A stretch of DNA of 31,303 bases from Clostridia bacterium (lineage in GTDB: Bacteria > Bacillota_A > Clostridia > Oscillospirales > CAG-272): positions 1 through 31,303 of the forward strand of contig JAFTKI010000071.1 in assembly GCA_017453335.1 (NCBI GenBank). The letters are read 5' to 3'. How positions within the stretch are numbered: the stretch's first letter is position 1; each line of letters opens with the position of its first letter. Both the position numbers and the translations under genes were made by a program. Shown here piece after piece: positions 16,922 to 25,058 of the stretch. The notes under the pieces were generated by a model. It was not told the DNA's origin. It made no database searches and worked only from the letters and a program-made list of their open reading frames with translations.

Positions 16922-17056
16922 ATTTCGGAAAACCGATAAAAATGAACAAATTGAGAACAAATGAATTTGTAAACCTTTTGTAACTTCTGTTTGTCCAAGT
17001 GATGAATTTTTGCTGTTTTTTGCCTCTCGGACGCCTTTCGGAAGGGAAGATTTTGC

Positions 17057-17097
17057 TTGACAGGACGAAGTTTTTGTGGTATGATTATTCTATCATA
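17057..17097 (+). promoter_or_regulatory. Sugar-operon promoter with palindrome over the -10/start
   Basis: TTGACA (17057-17062), 17 bp, TATGAT (17080-17085). The -10 hexamer is itself the left arm of a perfect inverted repeat TATGAT-TATTCT-ATCATA (17080-17097), which would place a repressor over the -10 and start point. A promoter this close to consensus suggests high expression when not repressed. Confidence 0.75.
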
Positions 17098-17279
17098 ATA
17101 GGGAAGAAGTCTGCCTTTTTGCAGGTGGGCTTGCTTGTTGCCGATGCAAAAGATCGTTGCGATGCCTTTCGTGCCGATTCTTGCGCTTGGTAACACGCTC
17201 CCTCGGCATGCCTGCTCCTCGCGGGCGCGCGTGCATAATAACGGGGCTTCCCCGAATCAGTTTGCAGGAGGAAACGCAA
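17098..17279 (+). promoter_or_regulatory. Long 5' leader of the sugar operon
   Basis: A leader of about 180-190 nt precedes the first gene. It can form CTGC/GCAG (17111-17114, 17121-17124) and CGGGG-CTT-CCCCG (17242-17254), the second about 10 nt before the SD GCAGGAGG. It matches no riboswitch class I know. Its 3' half is GC-rich compared with the region before the promoter. Confidence 0.45.
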
Positions 17280-20200
17280 ATGAGAAAACAAAAGTTCACA
17301 AGACTCGCATGTTTTGCATTGGCTTTTGTAATGTTGCTCGGCTGTGTCACGATCATCGGATCGGCTGATACAAAGGCTGACGGCACTACGGACAAGTCGA
17401 TCAAAGACTATGCGGACGAGTTGAACACAATCTCGTATCAAAGCTACATGGATGAGAACTGGGAGATCTTCCACAATTACTCATCTATCCCTGCTGTAAA
17501 GGCAGAATTTGATGCGACCAGCAACTGGACCTTCACCAGCTTGTCCGGCGACGTTATCACTATGAAAGACGGTCAATGGACCATGACGATCGCGAAGGAT
17601 CAGAGAGTATTCACGGATCCCCAGGCGGTTGTAGACGCTGAAGATCTGGACTACACGATGGAAGATCTGGTTTACGCTGATTATTTCGGCGGTAAGTTGG
17701 CTCTTCATACGCCCGGCGTAGGCGGCGCGGAGTGGACGCTTGATCTTGCTGCTGCCGGCATTACGACCAAGGGCTTGTACAATATTCAGATTGAATATTA
17801 TCCGATAGAGGGTAAGTCGGCGGCGATCGAACGTGAGTTCTACCTCAACGGTAAGGCTCCTTTCGCAGAGGCCCGCTCTCTGAAGCTTGCAAAGATCTGG
17901 TCTTCGAAGAAGCCCGATGCGACGTCCGGATTGACTGCAACCTATAAGCTGCAGAAGGAAGACAATCTGTCGGATATCCTTACTTGGGCAGCGTCGGTGG
18001 GTATGACTCCCACGGTTTCGGAGGATCAGACCACGCTTACCTTTGCAAAGCCCGATGTGATCACTCCTTCGAACTATCCGTTCATCGAGAGATACAATCT
18101 GCGCTTCTTTATCACCGATGCCGAAAACAACGAGTTGAGAGCAACCGCTGTGCAGACTCCCGAGTGGACGACCTACACGCTCAAGGACAGTGGCGGTTAC
18201 TTTGCAAATAACTTCGGTTTCGTGATCGAGCCCGAGAACGGCAAGATCGAGATCTCCATGGAAGGCGTAAACGAGCGTATGGCGATTGCTTCCATTACGT
18301 TGGTGCCTTATTCCGAGATGCAGTCTTATGACAGCTACATCAAGGAGATCGAGCAGTCGGTTGGCTTGAAGCCCGGAACCAGCATTGTAAAGCTGGAGGC
18401 TGAAAACACCACACATACCTCCTCCAACGGTGTATACCCGATCGAGGACAGAACCTCTCCCGCAACCTCTCCCAGCGATACCACCCGTGTTGTTCTGAAC
18501 ACGATCGGTACCGAGAAGTGGTCTACTGCAGGTCAGTGGGTAGAATACCGCTTCCATGTAGATGATGCGGGTATGTATGAGATCTACAGCCGCTTCAAGC
18601 AGAGCTACCTCGACGGTATGTATGTTTGCCGTTCGATGCAGCTGTACACCGAGTATGCGGCACTGGATAACTATCAGCTTACCAGCGCAGAAGCGTACAG
18701 AAATAAATACGGTAACACTGCCGGTTATTACAACGGTGTTCCGTTCGCTGAGGCTGCCGAGCTTCGTTATGACTACGGCACCGAGTGGATGGTTACCAAT
18801 CTGACCGCAGGTTACGATGCAAATCTGGACGGTACCGTTGATTCCTACCAGGTTTATCTTGAAAAGGGTGTTGTTTATACGCTGCGCTTTGAGGTAACCT
18901 TGGGTTCGATGAGTGATAAGGTTCTGCAGATCGAGCGTATTCTGACCGCTCTGAACCAGGACTACTTGAACATCATCAAGCTGACCGGTACTTCTCCCGA
19001 AGACTACATTGATTATAAGTTCGCTCAGTTGTTGCCCGATACGCTGGTTGATATGCTGACACAGGCAAACGAGCTGGAGGACGTTTCCAACTTCCTTCGT
19101 GAAACTGCAGAGGTTGCTTCTACCTACTCCGGTACCTGCGACCAGTTGACGCAGCTGCTCCGTAAGATGGCTTACGATGAGGATGAAATCGCAAGAAACC
19201 TGGATAACTTCAAGAGCTACGTTGGTAACCTTGGTACCTTCCTGTCCGATGCGAAGACTCAGCCGTTGCAGCTTGACTACATTATGATCCAGCCCTCTTC
19301 CGCAGAGCTTCCCGAGGCAGAGGCAGGCTTCTTTGCAGGCTTCTGGCACGAGTGCAACAGCTTTATCCAGAGCTTCTTCCGTGACTATAACAGCATGGGT
19401 GCTATGGATGACGGCAACGAAACAACCTCCAGTATCAACGTTTGGTTGGCTTACGGACGTGACCAATCTCAGGTTATCCGTAACTTGTCTACCAATAAAT
19501 TTACTCCCGACACCGGCATTGCAGTAAACCTGAAGCTGGTTAACGGCGGAACCCTGTTGCCTTCCATTCTGGCAGGCATGGGCCCCGATGTATATCTGGG
19601 ACTTGGTGACTCAACGGTTATCAACTACGCGATCCGTGGCGCACTTACTAATATTGAAGAAATGCCCGTTACAGAGGGAATGTCCTTCGAGGATTGGACG
19701 ATGCAGTACTTCACACACGCATCCATGATCCAGTTGGAAATTGCCGATGCGGACGGTGACGTTCATACTTATGGCTTGCCCGAGACGCAGACCTTCCAGA
19801 TGATGTTCATCCGTTTGGATATTCTGAACGATTTGGGCATCGAGATTCCCAAGACCTGGGAAGACATCTACACGGCACAGTCGATCCTTGAGTCCAACAA
19901 CATGGAGATCGGTGTAAACACCAACTACAAGATCTTCCTGTACCAGGATAACGGTGACCTTTACGCCGACGACGGTATGAGAATCAACCTTGACTCCGTA
20001 AAGGGCTTGGATGCATTCAATACCATGTGTAATATGTTTACACAGCACTCTTTCCCGTACTCCTACAACGCAGCAAACCGTTTCAGAACCGGTGAGATGC
20101 CGATCATCCTTGCCGACTACACAGGTTTGTATAACCAGTTGAAGGTATTTGCAACCGAGATTGAAGGTAAGTGGACATTCGTTCCCGTACCCGGTACGAT

Positions 20201-21020
20201 TCAGGAGGATGGCAGTATCAATAACACTGCCGACTCCACCATTGCCGCTGTTGTTATGATCTCCGGTATCGAAAATACCGCCGCTGCATGGGACTTCATG
20301 AAGTGGTACACCGGCGATGAGTGCCAGATCGAGTATGCAAACGAAATGGTTGCAATCATCGGTGACTCTGCAAAGCAGCCTACCGCAAACCGTAAGGCAT
20401 TGTCCAGCTTGCCTTGGACTTACGACGAGTACGTTGAGGTTGCAAAGCAGTTCGAAAACCTGGCAGCAATTCCCAACTATCCCGGTAGCTACTACCTGGA
20501 TCGTCACACCGAATTTGCTTTCCTTGCTGCATACAACGATGACGCGGATCCCAGTACCGAGATTCTGAGCTACATCAACACCATCAACAAGGAAATTACC
20601 CGTAAACGTGAAGAGTTTAAGCTTGAAACCTTGGAAATCGGTCAGACGCTTGCTTCTAAGCGTATGAATCAGGCTATGAACGCTATCGAAAATCTGGTAG
20701 AAAAGTATGGCAACACCAAGTTTGATGCTGCTATCACCGCAACCAAGTATGCTGTTGCAAACCAGAACATCGTTCGACTGAATGAAGCTGCCCAGATGTT
20801 TGAGGCACTTCGAGACGAGGCGTGGGACGGAACCTACATCGACGTCGTTAAGGTCAGCGGTAAGACAGTGACCATGCCTTCCTATTATATTAATGTAGGA
20901 AAACAGACCGCAGAAGAAAAAGACGGCGGTTACACCATCAGCAGTTTGAATGAACTGCAGTTGCTGTACTTTATTGGTCAGAGCCTGAGAGATGCAGCGA
21001 ATGCACTGGCGTCTTATTGA
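17280..21020 (+). CDS. Giant family-1 solute-binding lipoprotein with carbohydrate-binding-like region
   Basis: A 1246-residue exported protein, two to three times the length of usual sugar-binding proteins. The signal sequence ends in LLGC (Cys22), a plausible lipobox. Residues about 45-360 contain beta-rich segments, and about 368-580 look like a CBM6/CBM35-type jelly roll (KLEAENTTHTSS... AGQWVEYRFHVDDAGMYEIY). A helical linker (about 600-700) leads to the solute-binding domain, about 715-1246 (INVWLAYGRDQSQ, PSILAGMGPDVYLG, LPETQTFQMMFIRLDILNDL, PVPGTIQEDG, AAWDFMKWYTG). It should capture oligosaccharide outside the membrane and deliver it to the permeases encoded just downstream. The start follows GCAGGAGG. 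Substrate unknown. Confidence 0.85.
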   Translation: MRKQKFTRLACFALAFVMLLGCVTIIGSADTKADGTTDKSIKDYADELNTISYQSYMDENWEIFHNYSSIPAVKAEFDATSNWTFTSLSGDVITMKDGQWTMTIAKDQRVFTDPQAVVDAEDLDYTMEDLVYADYFGGKLALHTPGVGGAEWTLDLAAAGITTKGLYNIQIEYYPIEGKSAAIEREFYLNGKAPFAEARSLKLAKIWSSKKPDATSGLTATYKLQKEDNLSDILTWAASVGMTPTVSEDQTTLTFAKPDVITPSNYPFIERYNLRFFITDAENNELRATAVQTPEWTTYTLKDSGGYFANNFGFVIEPENGKIEISMEGVNERMAIASITLVPYSEMQSYDSYIKEIEQSVGLKPGTSIVKLEAENTTHTSSNGVYPIEDRTSPATSPSDTTRVVLNTIGTEKWSTAGQWVEYRFHVDDAGMYEIYSRFKQSYLDGMYVCRSMQLYTEYAALDNYQLTSAEAYRNKYGNTAGYYNGVPFAEAAELRYDYGTEWMVTNLTAGYDANLDGTVDSYQVYLEKGVVYTLRFEVTLGSMSDKVLQIERILTALNQDYLNIIKLTGTSPEDYIDYKFAQLLPDTLVDMLTQANELEDVSNFLRETAEVASTYSGTCDQLTQLLRKMAYDEDEIARNLDNFKSYVGNLGTFLSDAKTQPLQLDYIMIQPSSAELPEAEAGFFAGFWHECNSFIQSFFRDYNSMGAMDDGNETTSSINVWLAYGRDQSQVIRNLSTNKFTPDTGIAVNLKLVNGGTLLPSILAGMGPDVYLGLGDSTVINYAIRGALTNIEEMPVTEGMSFEDWTMQYFTHASMIQLEIADADGDVHTYGLPETQTFQMMFIRLDILNDLGIEIPKTWEDIYTAQSILESNNMEIGVNTNYKIFLYQDNGDLYADDGMRINLDSVKGLDAFNTMCNMFTQHSFPYSYNAANRFRTGEMPIILADYTGLYNQLKVFATEIEGKWTFVPVPGTIQEDGSINNTADSTIAAVVMISGIENTAAAWDFMKWYTGDECQIEYANEMVAIIGDSAKQPTANRKALSSLPWTYDEYVEVAKQFENLAAIPNYPGSYYLDRHTEFAFLAAYNDDADPSTEILSYINTINKEITRKREEFKLETLEIGQTLASKRMNQAMNAIENLVEKYGNTKFDAAITATKYAVANQNIVRLNEAAQMFEALRDEAWDGTYIDVVKVSGKTVTMPSYYINVGKQTAEEKDGGYTISSLNELQLLYFIGQSLRDAANALASY

Positions 21021-21065
21021 CGCCGGGGCATCGCTTCCTGAAATCTAAATAAGGAGAAAGAGCAA

Positions 21066-22007
21066 ATGTCACAAAAAACAGCAAAAGCTGTTGCCAGAAA
21101 GGATATTACCTACGGTCAGTGGATCCGTAAAGAAATGAAGCGTAACTGGGTTGCATATCTGATGATCGCTCCCTACGTTATCATCTTTACAACATTCACG
21201 GTCGTTCCCGTATTGCTTTCTGCAGTCATCAGCTTTACAGACTTTAACATGCTTCAATGGCCGAATATCGTTTGGTTGGAAAACTACATCAACCTGTTCT
21301 TCGCCGACGAAGTATTCCTGACAGCTTGTACCAACACGTTGATATTCGCTGTTATCGTAGGACCTGTATCCTACCTGATGTCCTTCCTGATCGCATGGTT
21401 CATCAATGAGTTGTCCCCGAAGATCCGTTCTTTGGTAACCTTGGTCTTCTATGCACCCTCTATTGCAGGTCAGGTATACCTGATTTGGGGTACGCTGTTC
21501 GCAGCCGACTCTTACGGTTGGGTTAACTCCATTTTGTTGGAAATGGGCTTTATTTCCACTCCGATCGCATTCTTTAAGGATGCCGATTACGTTATGCCGC
21601 TTTGTATCGTCGTTGCCCTTTGGACCTCCTTGGGTACGTCGTTCCTGTCCTTTATCGCAGGTTTGCAGGGCGTTGACCGTTCTCTTTACGAAGCAGGCGC
21701 GGTTGACGGCGTAAAGAACCGTTGGCAGGAATTGTGGTACATCACCTTGCCCAGTATGAAGCCTCAGCTGATGTTCGGTGCTATCATGGCGATCACCAGC
21801 TCGTTCGGTTTCGGCGGCGTTGTTACAGCTCTTGCAGGTTTCCCGTCTGTTGACTATTCGGCGCATACGATCATGCACCACTTGGAGGACTACGGTAACC
21901 AGCGTTATGAAATCGGTTATTCTTCAGCGATCGCGGTTGTGCTCTTCTTGATCATGATCGGCGCAAATATGATCGTTAAGAAAGTCATCTCAAAGGTAGG
22001 TTCGTAA
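21066..22007 (+). CDS. Sugar ABC transporter permease, MalF type (first pair)
   Basis: A 313-residue inner-membrane permease with about six membrane helices: WVAYLMIAPYVIIFTTFTVVP near residue 30, and others near 95, 125, 180, 230 and 290. The EAA loop that docks the ATPase is EAGAVDGVKNRWQELWYITLP (about 209-229). It belongs to the CUT1 group (binding-protein-dependent uptake of oligosaccharides). AAGGAGAAAG precedes the ATG; the gene lies 45 bp after the solute-binding protein gene and its stop is one base from the next permease gene. It should form a heterodimer with that next permease. Confidence 0.9.
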   Translation: MSQKTAKAVARKDITYGQWIRKEMKRNWVAYLMIAPYVIIFTTFTVVPVLLSAVISFTDFNMLQWPNIVWLENYINLFFADEVFLTACTNTLIFAVIVGPVSYLMSFLIAWFINELSPKIRSLVTLVFYAPSIAGQVYLIWGTLFAADSYGWVNSILLEMGFISTPIAFFKDADYVMPLCIVVALWTSLGTSFLSFIAGLQGVDRSLYEAGAVDGVKNRWQELWYITLPSMKPQLMFGAIMAITSSFGFGGVVTALAGFPSVDYSAHTIMHHLEDYGNQRYEIGYSSAIAVVLFLIMIGANMIVKKVISKVGS

Positions 22008-22008
22008 T

Positions 22009-22881
22009 ATGGCAAGATTAAGAACAAGAAAGCATAGAGTTGTCCTGTCCCGTTCCGTGGGCGGTGACGCGGGTATTACATTCCTTCTGACGCTGCTTGG
22101 TATTTTCATGTTCCTGCCGATGATCTACGTTATCATGCAGTCGCTCAAGCCTTTGGATGAATTGTGGATGTATCCGCCTAAATTCGTGGTTATGAACCCC
22201 ACACTTGGTAACTTTAAGGATCTGTTCACCTTGATGAACGACTCTTGGGTTCCTTTCAGCCGTTATATCTTTAACACACTCTTTACCTCTATCGGAGGTA
22301 CCTTCGGACACTTGTTCATCGCTTCCATGTGTGCATACGCACTGGCAAAGATCAAGTTCCCCGGCGGCAAATTCGTGTTTAAGACCATTCAGACCTCTCT
22401 GATGTTCCACTCCACCGTTACGGCGATCACCAGCTTTATCATCATGAGTGCATTCAAAATGATTGATACATATTGGGCGATCATCATTCCCGCGTGGGGC
22501 TACACCTTGGGTCTGTACCTGATGAAGCAGTTTATGGACAGCTCGGTTCCGGATACTGTATTGGAAAGTGCTCGTTTGGACGGTGCAAGCGAAATCCGTA
22601 CCTACTGGACGATCGCAATGCCTATGGTTAAGCCGGCATGGTTGACTCTGATCATTTATTCGTTCCAAAGCCTTTGGAACGCAGGTTCTTCCATTTATAT
22701 TTATTCCGAGCAGCTTAAGTCCTTCAACTACGCGATCGGCCAGATCACCGCGGGCGGTATCAAACGTCAGGGTGCTTCGGCAGCTGCAACCGTGTTGATG
22801 ATGGCTGTCCCGATTCTCGTATTTATTATCACACAGTCGAACATCATCGAAACGATGGGTTCGAGTGGTATGAAGGATTAA
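22009..22881 (+). CDS. Sugar ABC transporter permease, MalG type (first pair)
   Basis: A 290-residue CUT1 permease of the MalG type. The first helix is GITFLLTLLGIFMFLPMIYVIMQSL; the conserved EAA loop is ESARLDGASEIRTYWTIAMP. About six membrane segments are visible. The start is one base after the upstream permease stop, with only a weak AAGGTAGG site, so translation is probably coupled. The C-terminal end (NIIETMGSSGMKD) is normal for the family. With the gene before it this gives one complete transmembrane pair; the ATPase is not in the window. Confidence 0.9.
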   Translation: MARLRTRKHRVVLSRSVGGDAGITFLLTLLGIFMFLPMIYVIMQSLKPLDELWMYPPKFVVMNPTLGNFKDLFTLMNDSWVPFSRYIFNTLFTSIGGTFGHLFIASMCAYALAKIKFPGGKFVFKTIQTSLMFHSTVTAITSFIIMSAFKMIDTYWAIIIPAWGYTLGLYLMKQFMDSSVPDTVLESARLDGASEIRTYWTIAMPMVKPAWLTLIIYSFQSLWNAGSSIYIYSEQLKSFNYAIGQITAGGIKRQGASAAATVLMMAVPILVFIITQSNIIETMGSSGMKD

Positions 22882-22891
22882 GGAGGACAAT

Positions 22892-25039
22892 ATGAAAAAG
22901 ATTATTTCAATAGTATTGGTCGTATTGTCCCTGACGATGCTTCTGTCGGTGTTCACCGTAGGAGCAAGCGCGTCTTCCGCATATCAGACCTACACCTACG
23001 CGATCGACGGAACTCCCCGTTATTCGCCCGATGCATATTCGGCTACCTATTCGATCGATTCGACGAAAATGAAGCTGGATATTGCGTTGAACTCGCCGAG
23101 TGATCTGATTACCGACAAAAACGAAAAGGTATATATTGCTGATACAGGCAACAACCGTATCGTTGTACTGAGCCGTTACTATGAGTTCGAATTTGCGATC
23201 TCCACCTTTACCAACAGCCAGGGTAACAACGACGAGCTCAGCGGCCCCGAGGGCGTATTCGTTACCGATGATTCGATCTGGGTATGCGATACCAAGAAGA
23301 GCCGTATCGTTCGCTTTGACCTGGAAGGTAACTTCATGGCGATCATTGACGAGCCCGAAAGCCAGTTGTTTGCAAAGAACCACGTGTACACTCCCGTGGC
23401 AATGGCAATCGACCAGTACGGAAGAATGTATATCGTTTCTTCCTCTACCTATCAGGGTATCATCGTTATGGACCCCGAGGGTAACTTCGTTGGATTCGTA
23501 GGCTCGCAGGCTTCCTCAATTTCTGCATGGGAGCTGATTATGAGACGTTTCCGTACCGAGGAGCAACAGGATGCAATGGAATCTACTCTGACCACAGAGT
23601 TCAACAATGTTGCAATCACTCCCGACGGCTTCATTTATGCAACTACCTCCTCGATCGATGAGGGATCTGTTTCCAGTGCAATCACGGGTAAGAGCAAGGA
23701 AGGTAAGTTCATGCCTGTTAAGCTCTTGAACCCCGCAGGTGACGAGATCATGAGAAGAAACGGCTTCTGGCCTCCTGCAGGTGAAGTTGCATTCAGCGGT
23801 TCTATTACCTCGACTGTTCAGGGACCCTCCACCGTTATTGACGTAGCGGTTGGCCCCGAAAAGACCTGGAGTATCATCGACTCCAAGCGTAATAAGATCT
23901 ACACCTACGACTTCAACGGTAACCTTCTGTTCGCGTTTGGCGATAAGGGTAGCTTGCTGGGAAGTATCGGTAATATCAAGGCGATCTGCTACCAGAACGA
24001 CACCATGCTGATTCTGGATAAGAGCTCGCCCACAGCGACCGTTATCGTTTATGAGCGTACCGGTTACGGAGATCTTCTGTTGCAGGCAATTGCCGCAGAG
24101 AACTCCTTGGACTACAACTATGCGATCGAGTGTTGGGAATCTGTTTTGCAGAGAAACTCCAACTTTGACGCAGCTTACGTAGGTATCGGTAACGCACTGT
24201 ACCGTAGCGGCGAGTATGCAGAATCTCTCGAGTACTACGAAAAGGCGTATGACACCGAAAACTGGTCGAACTCCTATAAGGAAGTTCGTAAGGAATGGAT
24301 GTCCTCCTATTTCATCCTGTTGATGGTAATTTTGGTGCTGATCATTGTCGCTCTTGTTAAGTTCTTCGGCTTTGCCGCAAAGTATAACAAGAAGGTAGCG
24401 GTAAACGGCTTGGCACGCAAGACCTTCGTACAGGAATTGATGTACGGCTTCTACGTTATTTTCCATCCGTTTGACGGTTTCTATGACCTTAAGCATGAGC
24501 ATCGCGGATCGGTTCGTGCAAGTATCGTATTCCTGGCACTTACCATTATCGCGTTCTTCTACCAGGGCATCGGTCAGGGTTACGTTATGAATCCGACTCA
24601 TGCTTACTCTACGATCTTTGAGCAGCTGATCGCAGTGCTGGTTCCTTTCTTCCTGTTCACCATTGCAAACTGGTGCTTGACCACTCTGTTTGAAGGTGAA
24701 GGAAGCTTCAAGGATATCTTCATTGCAACCTCTTACAGCTTGCTGCCTTTGCCTCTGCTGGTTATCCCCGCAACCCTGTGCTCCAACTGGGTAACCAACA
24801 CCGAGGCCTCCATCGTAGAAATGGTAGTAACCCTTGCCTTTATCTGGGCATTCCTTTTGATCTTCTTTGGCACGATGGTAACGCACGATTACTCGATGGG
24901 TAAGAACGTTATCACAACGCTGGGAACCATTCTTGCAATGGCGTGCATCGTCTTTATCGTTCTGCTGTTCAGCTTGCTGCTCAGCAAACTGGTAGGTTTG
25001 GTTACCAACATCGTCACCGAGATCCAATTCCGACTCTGA
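22892..25039 (+). CDS. Exported NHL beta-propeller/TPR protein with C-terminal Yip1 membrane domain
   Basis: A 715-residue membrane protein. After a signal peptide (LSVFTVGASAS) residues about 60-390 contain six NHL-like repeats, for example SPSDLITDKNEKVYIADTGN, GPEGVFVTDDSIWVCDTKKS and AMAIDQYGRMYIVSSSTYQG. Residues about 400-465 are TPR-like (NYAIECWESVLQRNSNFDAA, then ALYRSGEYAESLEYYEKAYD). A membrane helix follows (FILLMVILVLIIVALVKFF, about 472-490), and about 525-715 is a Yip1-type domain with five hydrophobic helices. The propeller and TPR should face outward. It sits inside a sugar-uptake operon, 10 bp after a permease gene and with AAGGAGG. It may gather partners or substrate at the transporter; function is not established. 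Confidence 0.8.
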   Translation: MKKIISIVLVVLSLTMLLSVFTVGASASSAYQTYTYAIDGTPRYSPDAYSATYSIDSTKMKLDIALNSPSDLITDKNEKVYIADTGNNRIVVLSRYYEFEFAISTFTNSQGNNDELSGPEGVFVTDDSIWVCDTKKSRIVRFDLEGNFMAIIDEPESQLFAKNHVYTPVAMAIDQYGRMYIVSSSTYQGIIVMDPEGNFVGFVGSQASSISAWELIMRRFRTEEQQDAMESTLTTEFNNVAITPDGFIYATTSSIDEGSVSSAITGKSKEGKFMPVKLLNPAGDEIMRRNGFWPPAGEVAFSGSITSTVQGPSTVIDVAVGPEKTWSIIDSKRNKIYTYDFNGNLLFAFGDKGSLLGSIGNIKAICYQNDTMLILDKSSPTATVIVYERTGYGDLLLQAIAAENSLDYNYAIECWESVLQRNSNFDAAYVGIGNALYRSGEYAESLEYYEKAYDTENWSNSYKEVRKEWMSSYFILLMVILVLIIVALVKFFGFAAKYNKKVAVNGLARKTFVQELMYGFYVIFHPFDGFYDLKHEHRGSVRASIVFLALTIIAFFYQGIGQGYVMNPTHAYSTIFEQLIAVLVPFFLFTIANWCLTTLFEGEGSFKDIFIATSYSLLPLPLLVIPATLCSNWVTNTEASIVEMVVTLAFIWAFLLIFFGTMVTHDYSMGKNVITTLGTILAMACIVFIVLLFSLLLSKLVGLVTNIVTEIQFRL

Positions 25040-25058
25040 GCAGACAGGAGGTTAGAAA

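Larger units (their letters stand above)
16559..17279. other. Long regulatory intergenic region before the sugar operon
   Basis: About 720 bp without a credible gene. It contains, in order, a terminator, TTTAGGA repeats, an ACGTTCA inverted repeat, a pair of similar palindromes 105 bp apart, a tandem AAAACAGCCGTTT repeat, a strong promoter and a leader of roughly 190 nt. The part up to 17050 is much more AT-rich than the genes on either side. GAAATCGTGAA also occurs twice (16697 and 16785). Confidence 0.6.

Noticed and set aside
17157..17279. An upstream ATG at 17157 extending the solute-binding protein.
   Set aside because: It would put 41 non-signal residues before a clear signal peptide, and the strong GCAGGAGG site is placed for the ATG at 17280.
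17481..19466. A 661-codon minus-strand open frame inside the solute-binding protein gene.
   Set aside because: Same codon-phase shadow as above; no start signals and no family resemblance.
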